From an uncultured Alphaproteobacteria bacterium (GTDB taxonomy: Bacteria > Pseudomonadota > Alphaproteobacteria > CAAHEQ01 > UBA3637), in the NCBI GenBank assembly GCA_947629595.1, contig CANREI010000016.1:1-21215 (forward strand): a stretch of 21,215 nt of DNA. Reading direction: 5' to 3'. A program made the position numbers and the translations under genes. Positions 6,622 to 14,195 of this stretch are shown here, in pieces. Every line of letters starts with the position of its first letter. Position 1 is the stretch's first letter. The notes under the pieces are model-generated. The model was given only the letters and a program-made list of their open reading frames with translations, had not been told where the DNA came from and ran no database searches.

Positions 6622-8679
6622 ATGAAAAATTATAAAGACATATCCGTGGTTGTACAAGGTGCCGTTCATCCGGAATGGACACCGCTTGTGTTAAAATCCA
6701 TCAGAAAAAATCTTCCCGGCGCATGCCTCATTCTTTCCACTTGGAAAGGAACAGATACCTCCGGATTAGACTATGATGTTTTAATATTAAATAAAGATCC
6801 CGGAGCCAATATTTGTTCTGACGGAAGTTCTTTTAACTTAAACCGACAAATTTATTCAACCATTCAGGGATTAAAAAAAGTTAAAACAAAATATGCCATT
6901 AAAATAAGAAGTACATGTGTGATTAACGATAACGGTTTTTTAAAGTGGTTTGATAAATTTAACGATTATTTACCTCAATATAAAATATTTAAAAAAAGAA
7001 TTTTAATTCCTTCTCATTATACGGTTTTAGGTGACGGAGAAGATCAATATTCGGATACGGCAACAAATTATTTATATGAAATATCGGATTGGTTCTTTTT
7101 TGGACTGACGGAAGATTTAATTAATTTGTTTGATATTCCGTTAGCACCGCAAAAACATACTTATGCTTTATTGAACTCTATGTCAAATCATGAATTGTTA
7201 TTGTCCAAAAGAAATAAACCGGGCGCACAATATTTGGATCAGCAATATATTTTCGTTCAGAGTTTATTGAAAAACAAGAAAGAAATTTATTTTAAAGATT
7301 GGACGGACATTTCATTTGATTCTTTAATTTCAAGTCGATTATTCATAATAAATAACTTTGTGGTATTGGATTATAAAAAAGAATTGAATATTGAAGATTT
7401 AAAATATAAAAATATTTTGAGAATTGAAACTGTTTCCGTTTTTAAAAAATGGTTTAAATTATATAGAAAATTTTGTTTACGCAATCGGTTTGCCGTTAAC
7501 GGAATTTTATTTGTTTTTGCTTCTTCATATTTTAAAAAATTGAAATATGTCGTAAAAAATTATATTCGAGAAAAACGAGTTTTTTTCAAAACAAAAATAA
7601 AAAGTCAAGACATTTCCGTTGTTGTTCAAGGTGCTGTCAATGCCGATTATATTTATAATACGCTGCGCAGTATCAGAAAATTTTTACCGAATGCGGAAAT
7701 TGTTTTATCAACTTGGGAAGGAACAAATATTTCGGATTTAGATTATGATATTTTGGTTCTGAATAAAGATCCGGGCGCAGAAATTTTCACGCCGGACGGT
7801 AAAAGACAAAACCAAAATCGGCAAATTCTTTCCTCTCGAAACGGAATTAAAAAAACAACACGTAAATATGTTTTAAAAATACGCTCTGATATGGAAATAA
7901 AAGGAACAAAATTTTTATCATACTTTAAAAAATATAATAAGCGTCATCAAGAATGCCGCATTTTAAAAGAAAGAATTTTAATTAACAGTCTTTACACAAG
8001 AAATTCAATCTGGGAAAAAGGCAACGGCGTGCAACAACCCTATTTATTCCATCCTTCCGACTGGATGATGTTCGGATTGCGAGAAGATATTTTAAATGTT
8101 TGGAATATTCCGTTGGCGCCGGAACCGCAAACCAGTCAATATTTTGCGGCACATCCTGATTTGCCGCATGCTAACGGTTGCCTTACACGGTGGCATGCCG
8201 AACAATACATTTGGCTTGCATTTTTAAAGAAGAACGGCGTTAAATTAAATTATGATAATTATTGGGTTTATAATCAATATTTTAAGGATTTATCAGAATT
8301 ATCCATCGTTAATAACACGACATTGTTGGAATATAAAAAAGAATTTGATATATTGTGTCAAAAATATACTTATCAATTCGGAAACAGTGAGACTATGCAT
8401 CCCATAGATTGGTTAAAATTATATCGAAAATTTTGCGATCCTTCAATTAAAATAACAGCATGGTATGAATTTATCAATAAAATTATTAATTCAAAATATA
8501 GAATAAAAATTACTTCAAAATTCAAAAAATTTATTCTTCCGTTGAAAGAATTACTTACATTTAAATGGTTTTTTGCATTTATTTCCGTTTGTAAGTATAT
8601 TATGATATATCTTTATGAAATTATATGTGATTTTATTATATTTATATTTTCTGTCACTTTCGGTAAAAATGATGATTGA
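6622..8679 (+). CDS. Tandem WavE-type LPS biosynthesis protein
   Basis: A 685-residue protein made of two consecutive WavE-like units. Unit 1 starts at residue 6 and unit 2 at residue 330, both with DISVVVQGAV. Each continues with an LSTW segment, a YD(V/I)L(I/V)LNKDPGA segment, an NRQI segment and a KY(A/V)(I/L)KIRS segment, and ends with KLYRKFC. WavE (named after the Vibrio cholerae LPS core gene) is usually a single such unit of about 300 residues, so this is an internal duplication or fusion. The two units differ at many synonymous sites, so the duplication is old. A hydrophobic C-terminal stretch (about 640-680) suggests a membrane anchor. AGGAAGG precedes the ATG, 19 nt after the previous stop. 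Last gene of the operon. Confidence 0.75.
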   Translation: MKNYKDISVVVQGAVHPEWTPLVLKSIRKNLPGACLILSTWKGTDTSGLDYDVLILNKDPGANICSDGSSFNLNRQIYSTIQGLKKVKTKYAIKIRSTCVINDNGFLKWFDKFNDYLPQYKIFKKRILIPSHYTVLGDGEDQYSDTATNYLYEISDWFFFGLTEDLINLFDIPLAPQKHTYALLNSMSNHELLLSKRNKPGAQYLDQQYIFVQSLLKNKKEIYFKDWTDISFDSLISSRLFIINNFVVLDYKKELNIEDLKYKNILRIETVSVFKKWFKLYRKFCLRNRFAVNGILFVFASSYFKKLKYVVKNYIREKRVFFKTKIKSQDISVVVQGAVNADYIYNTLRSIRKFLPNAEIVLSTWEGTNISDLDYDILVLNKDPGAEIFTPDGKRQNQNRQILSSRNGIKKTTRKYVLKIRSDMEIKGTKFLSYFKKYNKRHQECRILKERILINSLYTRNSIWEKGNGVQQPYLFHPSDWMMFGLREDILNVWNIPLAPEPQTSQYFAAHPDLPHANGCLTRWHAEQYIWLAFLKKNGVKLNYDNYWVYNQYFKDLSELSIVNNTTLLEYKKEFDILCQKYTYQFGNSETMHPIDWLKLYRKFCDPSIKITAWYEFINKIINSKYRIKITSKFKKFILPLKELLTFKWFFAFISVCKYIMIYLYEIICDFIIFIFSVTFGKNDD

Positions 8680-8697
8680 GAAATAAATTTAACTTTT

Positions 8698-8736
8698 GCC
8701 GATATTTTTGACATTTTGTTCCGATAGGAGAAAAAA
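8698..8736. repeat. Degenerate remnant of the hairpin element
   Basis: CCGATAGGAGAAAAA (8721-8735) closely matches the 3' arm of copy A (GCCGATAGGGGAAAAA, 254-269). The expected 5' arm is represented only by a poorly matching TTTTGCCGATA just upstream. It lies directly after the polysaccharide operon. No stable hairpin of the full type can form, so I regard it as a decayed copy. Confidence 0.35.
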
Positions 8737-8758
8737 TAAACAATGCAACTTTTTCTGC

Positions 8759-8787
8759 TTGACATTAGTTTGAAAAGCTTTTATTCT
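8759..8787 (+). promoter_or_regulatory. Sigma-70-type promoter of leader copy 1
   Basis: TTGACA (8759-8764) and TATTCT (8782-8787) are separated by 17 nt. Both boxes and the spacing are the same in copy 2, while the spacer differs at two positions. The expected transcription start is near 8794. Confidence 0.75.
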
Positions 8788-8793
8788 GAAAGC

Positions 8794-8991
8794 AAGGCAA
8801 GTGATGTGTGCCCCGAGGTATGGTAGCCTCTCTGATTGTGTCCTTGAAAAAGGACAAAACTCCCTTATTCACAAGGGAAATTGGTCAACTGACCGGAAGG
8901 TAGTAAAATAAACCTTTTGGTCAATATACTGCACTATGTCAATCAGATAGTTACCAACTTCCGGTCGCCTCTCATCAAGGCGATTTTTTTT
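8794..8991 (+). ncRNA. Structured leader RNA, copy 1 (about 198 nt)
   Basis: Bounded by a strong promoter and an intrinsic terminator. Predicted helices: GGCA/TGCC near the 5' end, GAGGT/GCCTC (8815-8830 region), GTCCTT/AAGGAC, TCCCTT/AAGGGA, then a long-range helix GACCGGAAG (8891-8899) / CTTCCGGTC (8958-8966). The last encloses GTAGT/ACTGC, an ACC-TTTT-GGT hairpin and CTAT/ATAG. Compared with copy 2, GTAGT/ACTGC becomes GCGGT/ATCGC and GAGGT/GCCTC becomes GAGGT/ACCTC, so pairing is kept while bases change. GGTC/GACC (8883-8894) could form an alternative hairpin that competes with the long-range helix. It could be a stand-alone small RNA or a riboswitch-like attenuator of the adhesin. It matches no RNA family that I recognise. 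Confidence 0.65.
8965..8991 (+). terminator. Intrinsic terminator closing leader RNA copy 1
   Basis: TCGCCT (8965-8970) pairs with AGGCGA (8978-8983) around a 7-nt loop, followed by eight T. Its first two bases are shared with the end of the long-range helix of the RNA, so the two structures abut. The adhesin lies beyond it, so expression of that gene needs read-through or another promoter. Confidence 0.8.
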
Positions 8992-9011
8992 GAACATGCA
9001 TCAAAAAAATT

Positions 9012-9040
9012 TGCACCAAAAAAACGTACGATTTTTGCAA
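9012..9040. promoter_or_regulatory. A-tract/CGTACG palindrome in leader copy 1
   Basis: TGCACC, seven A, CGTACG, then ATTTTTGCAA: an imperfect palindrome matching 20791-20818 and 297-324. It lies 21 nt after the terminator and about 35 nt before the ribosome site of the small ORF. It is a candidate operator. Confidence 0.45.
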
Positions 9041-9087
9041 CACTTTTTTTGCATTTTTTCAAAAAAAATTATTTGGAGGTAATTTTA

Positions 9088-9195
9088 ATGCAATATCAAC
9101 AGGTTATAACAAGGTTGCTTTGCCAATTTTTGAGGGTAATTTTGCCCCTGAATCCGCGTTGCATTAAAGGTACGTTTATTTTATGCTATTCGTAG
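9088..9195 (+). CDS. Small leader ORF (35 residues) before the VWA pilin-like gene
   Basis: GGAGG (9075-9079) sits 8 nt before ATG. The product begins MQYQQVITRLL, continues with QFLRVILPLNPRCIKGTF and is hydrophobic with several basic residues. The frame ends at TAG 9193-9195, 18 nt before the adhesin ATG. Copy 2 (20637-20741) keeps the same frame, start, ribosome site and the blocks QFLRVILP and NPRCIKGTF without any indel. Differences are a mix of silent and replacing changes, so coding is plausible but not proved. It could be a translated leader controlling the adhesin, a membrane micropeptide, or a frame kept only because the DNA is a repeat. Confidence 0.5.
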   Translation: MQYQQVITRLLCQFLRVILPLNPRCIKGTFILCYS

Positions 9196-9213
9196 AGTGA
9201 AAGGGGTTAAAAA

Positions 9214-10794
9214 ATGAGCAATAAAATGAAGAAAAACCAATTCAAACAAATTGAAAATCAATCCCAAAGCGGACGCAGTATGGTTGAAATGCTGGGCGTA
9301 TTGGCCATTATTGCTATTCTGTCTATCGGTGGCATTGTCGGGTATAAATTAGCCATGAATTATTATCAGGCTGACCAAATAGCCAATGAAATCAATCTCA
9401 TGCGTAACGATTTAAAGGTAAAATATGCGCTCGGAAATGAAGAATTGTTATTGGGGGATCCTTATGATGATACACCCGAAAATGAACATTACAGCGGCCA
9501 TTTATCAACACAATATGATCGTTATCCCGTTGATTATGATTGCATTCGCAAAGACAAAGCAGAATTTTATAACTGCCGCGAAACAGATGCTTATTATATT
9601 AAGGTTGGAAACATTTCAAAAGGCGTCTGTAAACCGCTTACAACACTTCTTAATGGCATGGACGGCTTAATGTATATGGAAATCAATAAACAGCCCTATA
9701 AAGAAGATGATTTATGTTCAAGTGATGAAGCCAATGAATTTTATATTCAGTTTGATGCGGAAGAAGTGAACGGCAATTACGATTCGAATCGTCCGGAAGG
9801 CTGGTGTGCCGATGATGAAGATTGTGAAGAACCGCAAGTATGCGATGAGGAAAACAATATGTGTGTGGAGTGTACGGAAAATGCGCATTGTGACTCAAAT
9901 GTATGTCGAAAAAATCACACTTGCGGCGAATGTGTCTCAGATTCGGATTGTGTCAATCCGCGCCCGATATGTGATGAAGAAACGGCAACCTGTGTCGGGT
10001 GCGCTGTTGATGATGAATGCCCTGATGCAAACAAACCGATTTGTGATACAGAGAGCGGCGCTTGTTGTGAAGATCCGCTCATGACGTGGAACGGCAGTGA
10101 ATGCGTTTGTCCCGAAGATTATGCCAAATCAGAAACCGGTTCCGGTCAAGCCGTTTGTTTGCCTTACTGCGAACAGGAAGTCGGCTTGATTATTATGACG
10201 GATCGTTCGGGAAGCATTGCCGATATACTTCAAGAACCGGATAAAACAAGAGCGGAAAAATATGATATTGCTTTGCGTCAAATAGCAGAAACCCAAGCGA
10301 AGCTCAAAATTCCGGAAGATATTTATTCAGCCGTTTATTTTACGGGATGTTACACCGTGGCATCGTGTGCAAATAAATGCAATTATTCAAAGATAATGAA
10401 AGGATTAAATTATAGTAAGCATTCCGTGCAAGAGATTAGAAATGCTCTTTATGATTCTTCTTGGAAGATGCCGGAAGGCTGTTCCGCGTTTCTTTACGGT
10501 ATAGAAGAGGTAGAGGAATATTGCAAAAACAAAAAAGGAAAAGTGAAACTGATTGTTATATTGTTTTGGGATACGGATTATACTGACGTGGGCGCTTTGA
10601 ATCGATTAAAAGAATCGTGTGATGTTGTTATATACAGCGTATCTATGGACGGAACAAATCTTTCAACAAACAATCCCAATAATCGCAGACCTTTAAATGC
10701 CGATTATGTCTTTAAAATTTCAGAATTTAAACAATCGGATATTGATTTAATCAATGAGGGGATTGTTCAAGAAGCTTGTGTTGAAAAAAAATAA
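9214..10794 (+). CDS. Pilin-like surface protein with Cys-rich repeats and a von Willebrand A domain
   Basis: A 526-residue protein. A basic N-terminus is followed by SG/RSMVEMLGVLAIIAIL: a type IV prepilin-like signal with the peptidase cleavage site after Gly20 and the conserved Glu at +5 (Glu25), then a hydrophobic helix to about residue 45. Residues 70-195 are a globular region with Cys pairs. Residues 198-300 carry short Cys-rich repeats of the form C-x-(2,4)-D-x-(1,2)-C (for example VCDEENNMCVEC). Residues 322-515 form a VWA domain: IIMTDRSGSI (326-335) contains the MIDAS DxSxS, and LFWDTDYTD (450-458) the later Asp. The protein is expected outside the cell, attached through the pilin helix, and likely binds a surface or matrix ligand. 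AAAGGGG precedes the ATG. Confidence 0.85.
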   Translation: MSNKMKKNQFKQIENQSQSGRSMVEMLGVLAIIAILSIGGIVGYKLAMNYYQADQIANEINLMRNDLKVKYALGNEELLLGDPYDDTPENEHYSGHLSTQYDRYPVDYDCIRKDKAEFYNCRETDAYYIKVGNISKGVCKPLTTLLNGMDGLMYMEINKQPYKEDDLCSSDEANEFYIQFDAEEVNGNYDSNRPEGWCADDEDCEEPQVCDEENNMCVECTENAHCDSNVCRKNHTCGECVSDSDCVNPRPICDEETATCVGCAVDDECPDANKPICDTESGACCEDPLMTWNGSECVCPEDYAKSETGSGQAVCLPYCEQEVGLIIMTDRSGSIADILQEPDKTRAEKYDIALRQIAETQAKLKIPEDIYSAVYFTGCYTVASCANKCNYSKIMKGLNYSKHSVQEIRNALYDSSWKMPEGCSAFLYGIEEVEEYCKNKKGKVKLIVILFWDTDYTDVGALNRLKESCDVVIYSVSMDGTNLSTNNPNNRRPLNADYVFKISEFKQSDIDLINEGIVQEACVEKK

Positions 10795-10951
10795 AAAAGA
10801 AAATCTTTTCATGAATGACAACATTATTTTATAGAAATGAAATATCCGTAAAGTATTTGATTTTTAATTAAAAATAAGTTATTTGAAAGAAAAATATTTT
10901 TCCTTCTTTTAAAAAAAACAAAAAAAAATGAAAAAAAATACAAAAGGGGGG

Positions 10952-10980
10952 TTGTTAAATACAATGTTATGACCTATATA
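10952..10980 (+). promoter_or_regulatory. Probable dnaK promoter
   Basis: TTGTTA (10952-10957) and TATATA (10975-10980) are 17 nt apart, about 40 nt before the dnaK ATG. CCTATATA also resembles a heat-shock sigma-32 -10 box, so control by either factor is possible. No CIRCE (HrcA) repeat is visible. The rest of 10795-11020 is A/T homopolymer-rich with a weak AAAAATATTTTT palindrome near 10892. Confidence 0.4.
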
Positions 10981-11020
10981 CATCATATCAGTTTTAAATT
11001 TTAACAAAAAGGAGAAGAAA

Positions 11021-12931
11021 ATGTCTAAAATTTTAGGAATTGATTTAGGTACAACAAACTCTTGTATGGCCATTATGGACGGAAAAGATCCCAAAGTGTT
11101 GGAAAACCGTGAAGGAGCCCGCACCACGCCGTCCATGGTTGCTTTTACGGGCAAAGGCGAACGCTTGGTCGGACAGCCGGCAAAACGTCAGGCCGTGACC
11201 AATCCGACGGGAACATTGTTTTCCATTAAGCGCTTAATCGGTCGGCGGTATGATGATAAAATGGTGCAACGCGATAAAGGTTTAATGCCCTATAAAATTG
11301 TTTCCGGCGATAACGGTGATGCATGGGTTGATGTTTCCGATAAAAAATATGCACCGAGTCAAATTTCGGCATATGTTTTGCAAAAATTAAAAGAAGATGC
11401 CGAAAGTTACTTGGGTGAAAAAGTCACGCAAGCCATTATTACGGTACCGGCTTATTTTGACGATTCACAACGTCAAGCCACCAAAGATGCCGGCAAAATT
11501 GCGGGATTGGAGGTGTTGCGTATTATTAACGAACCGACGGCGGCCGCTTTGGCTTACGGAATGGATCAGAAAAAATCGGGCACGATTGCCGTTTATGACT
11601 TGGGCGGCGGTACATTCGATGTTTCGATTTTGGAAATCGGCGACGGGGTGTTTGAAGTGAAATCAACCAACGGCGATACGTTCTTGGGCGGTGAAGATTT
11701 TGATGCCCGCGTGATGGATTATTTGGCCGATGAGTTTAAAAAAGAAAACGGTATTGATTTAAGAAACGATCGAATGGCTTTGCAACGCTTAAAAGAAGCG
11801 GCCGAAAAAGCGAAAATCGAATTATCTTCCGCAACGCAAACCGATATTAACCTGCCGTTTATTACGGCCGATGCAACGGGGCCGAAACACCTCAACATTT
11901 CTTTAACTCGTGCCAAATTGGAAAGCTTGGTCGAAGATTTGTTGGATCGCACCAAAGGGCCGATGGAAAAAGCGTTAAAAGATGCCGGCTTAAATAAAGG
12001 CGAAATTGATGAAGTGATTTTGGTCGGCGGTATGACGCGTATGCCGAAAGTGCAGGAAATTGTGAAAGACTTCTTCGGTAAAGAACCGCATAAAGGCGTG
12101 AACCCCGATGAAGTGGTGGCCATGGGCGCTGCCATTCAGGGCGGTGTGCTCAAAGGTGACGTGAAAGATGTTCTGTTGCTTGATGTAACGCCGCTTTCGC
12201 TGGGTATTGAAACATTGGGCGGGGTGTTTACGCGTCTGATTGACAGAAACACGACTATTCCCACAAAGAAAAGTCAAGTCTTTTCCACGGCCGAAGACGG
12301 ACAAACTGCCGTTACCATTCGCGTTTTCCAAGGCGAACGGGAAATGGCGCGCGACAACAAATTGTTGGGTCAGTTTGATTTAATCGGTATTCCGCCGGCA
12401 CCGCGCGGTATGCCGCAAATTGAAGTCACGTTTGATATTGACGCCAACGGTATTGTTAACGTGTCGGCCAAAGATAAAGCCACCGGCAAAGAACAGAATA
12501 TTCGTATTCAGGCCTCGGGCGGTTTAAAAGACGAAGATATTGAAAAAATGGTCAAAGAAGCCGAACAACATGCCGAAGAAGATAAAAAAGTGAAAGCGGC
12601 CATCGAAGCAAGAAATCATGCCGATGCGCTCATTCACGAAACGGAAAAACTCTTGAAGGAAAACGGTGATAAAATCGGTGCTTCCGACAAAGAAGGCATT
12701 GAAAAAGCCGTTCAGGAGTTGAAAGATGTTTTAGACAGTAACGACGCCGAAAAAATTAAAGAGAAAACAAATGCTTTAACGCAAGCTTCTTTAAAACTCG
12801 GTGAAGCCATGTATAAACAATCGGCTGATGCGACAACGGCTGCCGGTGCCTCCGGCGAAAGCAGTGCCTCAACCGATGAAAAGAAAGATGATACGGTTGT
12901 TGATGCGGATTTTGAAGAAGTTAAAAAATAA
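11021..12931 (+). CDS. dnaK: Chaperone DnaK (Hsp70)
   Basis: A 636-residue cytoplasmic Hsp70, the usual length for Gram-negative DnaK. The nucleotide-binding domain shows [12 protein letters not shown] at the start, [24 protein letters not shown] and [10 protein letters not shown]. The linker/substrate domain follows from about residue 385 ([15 protein letters not shown]), then [19 protein letters not shown] and a charged helical lid. The C-terminus DADFEEVKK corresponds to the EEVD-like tail. ATP-driven binding of unfolded proteins together with DnaJ and GrpE. AAGGAG precedes the ATG. dnaJ follows 112 bp downstream, separated by a strong hairpin. The sequence is markedly less AT-rich than the polysaccharide operon. 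Confidence 0.98.
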   Translation: MSKILGIDLGTTNSCMAIMDGKDPKVLENREGARTTPSMVAFTGKGERLVGQPAKRQAVTNPTGTLFSIKRLIGRRYDDKMVQRDKGLMPYKIVSGDNGDAWVDVSDKKYAPSQISAYVLQKLKEDAESYLGEKVTQAIITVPAYFDDSQRQATKDAGKIAGLEVLRIINEPTAAALAYGMDQKKSGTIAVYDLGGGTFDVSILEIGDGVFEVKSTNGDTFLGGEDFDARVMDYLADEFKKENGIDLRNDRMALQRLKEAAEKAKIELSSATQTDINLPFITADATGPKHLNISLTRAKLESLVEDLLDRTKGPMEKALKDAGLNKGEIDEVILVGGMTRMPKVQEIVKDFFGKEPHKGVNPDEVVAMGAAIQGGVLKGDVKDVLLLDVTPLSLGIETLGGVFTRLIDRNTTIPTKKSQVFSTAEDGQTAVTIRVFQGEREMARDNKLLGQFDLIGIPPAPRGMPQIEVTFDIDANGIVNVSAKDKATGKEQNIRIQASGGLKDEDIEKMVKEAEQHAEEDKKVKAAIEARNHADALIHETEKLLKENGDKIGASDKEGIEKAVQELKDVLDSNDAEKIKEKTNALTQASLKLGEAMYKQSADATTAAGASGESSASTDEKKDDTVVDADFEEVKK

Positions 12932-12950
12932 AAAAATCGGCACTTCATTT

Positions 12951-13002
12951 TGAAAGGTCTTTTCCGATAACATAACCAAATATGTTCGGGAAGGACCTTT
13001 CG
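12951..13002 (+). promoter_or_regulatory. Long hairpin in the dnaK-dnaJ intergenic region
   Basis: GAAAGGTC (12952-12959) pairs with GACCTTTC (12994-13001), and pairing continues inward through TTTTCCGA / TCGGGAAG and ACATA / TATGT to a small loop: roughly 20 pairs with a two-base bulge. No T-run follows, so it is not a terminator. It probably protects or processes the dnaK-dnaJ transcript and lowers dnaJ relative to dnaK, as known for stem-loops at this place in other bacteria. Confidence 0.65.
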
Positions 13003-13043
13003 GTGTTCATCGGGTTTGATTGAAAACGGGACAGGGGTTAAAT

Positions 13044-14183
13044 ATGGCACAAAAAGATTATTATGATATGTTGGGCGTTTCCAAAAATGCGTCTGCCGAA
13101 GAAATTAAACGGGCGTTTCGTGTGAAAGCAAAGGAATGCCATCCGGATATGCATCCGGGAGATGTGAATGCCGAAGTGCAATTTAAAGAAATCAACGAAG
13201 CATATGAAGTTTTAAAAGACGATCAAAAACGGGCAGCGTATGATCGTTACGGGCATGAAGCCTTTACGAACGGGCAAGCCGGTTTCGGCGGGGGCAGCGG
13301 GTTCGGCGGATTTGATTTTGCCGGTGCCGGTTTTGAAAATATTTTTGAAGAAATGTTTCGCGGATTCGGCGGCGGAGCGCGCGGCGGTGCTACCGACGGC
13401 AATTTACGCGGTGCCGATGTGCGCTATGATATTTCCGTAACCTTACAGGAAGCTTATGAAGGCGTTAAAAAATCCATTACGGTTGATACCGCGGTTGCGT
13501 GTGAAAAATGCGGCGGAAAAGGCGGTAAAAAATTGGGAACCTGCCCGACATGCGGCGGATACGGGCGAATTCGGCAACGGCAGGGCTTTTTTGTGATGGA
13601 TACCGACTGTCCCGATTGTCACGGAACGGGTAAATCGGTGCAGGAACCGTGTTCCGTTTGCAAAGGAACGGGCTGTGTTCGTAAAAAACGCACGCTTGAA
13701 ATTACCATTCCCAAAGGCGTGGATACGGGCGTCAGAATGCGTCTTGCCGGTGAAGGCGATGCCGGCAGAAACGGCGGGCCTGCCGGAGATTTATATGTGT
13801 TTGTCGTGGTGAAAAAACACACGATTTTTGACAGAGAAGGGGCCAATTTATATTGCGAAATGCCCGTGCCGATGACAACGGCGGCTTTGGGCGGAACGGT
13901 GAATGTGCCGTCCATGGACGGAAAACCGATTCCGACGGAAATTAAAGCCGGTATGCAATCGGGATATCAGCTTAAACTTAAAGGAAAAGGTATGCCTTTA
14001 TTAAGAAGTGATCAGTTCGGTGATTTATTCGTAACGTTTCGGGTTGAAACACCCACGCATTTAAGCGCCAAACAAAAAGAATTGCTCAAACAGTTTGCGG
14101 CCGAATCCAAAGAATCAAATCAGGAAGCCTGTAATGACTTTTTGTGTCAGATTAAGAAAATCTGGAATGATTTTACAAGCTGA
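13044..14183 (+). CDS. dnaJ: Co-chaperone DnaJ (Hsp40, class A)
   Basis: A 379-residue class A Hsp40. The J-domain (1-70) contains the HPD tripeptide in KECHPDMHPG, which stimulates the DnaK ATPase. A Gly/Phe-rich linker follows (about 76-115). The zinc domain has four CxxCxGxG motifs: CEKCGGKG, CPTCGGYG, CPDCHGTG and CSVCKGTG. The C-terminal substrate-binding domain starts near KKRTLEITIPKG. The start at 13044 (MAQKDYYD) follows AGGGG; a TTG in frame at 13020 would add residues not found in DnaJ. Co-transcribed with dnaK. It converges on gpsA with only 12 bp between stops; no good terminator is visible there. Confidence 0.98.
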   Translation: MAQKDYYDMLGVSKNASAEEIKRAFRVKAKECHPDMHPGDVNAEVQFKEINEAYEVLKDDQKRAAYDRYGHEAFTNGQAGFGGGSGFGGFDFAGAGFENIFEEMFRGFGGGARGGATDGNLRGADVRYDISVTLQEAYEGVKKSITVDTAVACEKCGGKGGKKLGTCPTCGGYGRIRQRQGFFVMDTDCPDCHGTGKSVQEPCSVCKGTGCVRKKRTLEITIPKGVDTGVRMRLAGEGDAGRNGGPAGDLYVFVVVKKHTIFDREGANLYCEMPVPMTTAALGGTVNVPSMDGKPIPTEIKAGMQSGYQLKLKGKGMPLLRSDQFGDLFVTFRVETPTHLSAKQKELLKQFAAESKESNQEACNDFLCQIKKIWNDFTS

Positions 14184-14195
14184 TAACCCGTTTTT

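Larger units (their letters stand above)
8750..9186 (+). repeat. Adhesin leader cassette, copy 1
   Basis: This stretch of about 437 bp is homologous to the reverse complement of 20645-21065. Homology starts at TTTTTCTGCTTGACATT, covers promoter, structured RNA, terminator, palindrome, ribosome site and a small ORF, and fades after GGTACGTTTA, just before the adhesin gene. The most variable part is about 8830-8890, where hairpins differ in sequence and size. Both copies precede a pilin-like surface protein, and the two copies form an inverted repeat around the dnaK-dnaJ-gpsA-aas segment. Confidence 0.9.

Noticed and set aside
8794..8991. Leader RNA as an SRP (4.5S) RNA, because of CCGGAAGG and an AAGGCA...GTGTGCC-like stretch
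   Set aside because: The CCGGAAGG strand pairs with the distant CTTCCGGTC in both copies, the order of the parts is not that of SRP RNA, and there are two diverged copies at adhesin genes.
8917..9087. Open frame of 92 codons ending with the small leader ORF
   Set aside because: Its first 57 codons lie in the structured RNA, its terminator and homopolymer tracts. Only the part from ATG 9088 has a ribosome site and is kept in copy 2.
11397..12331. Open frames inside dnaK in other frames
   Set aside because: Overlap a fully conserved dnaK; explained by its codon bias.
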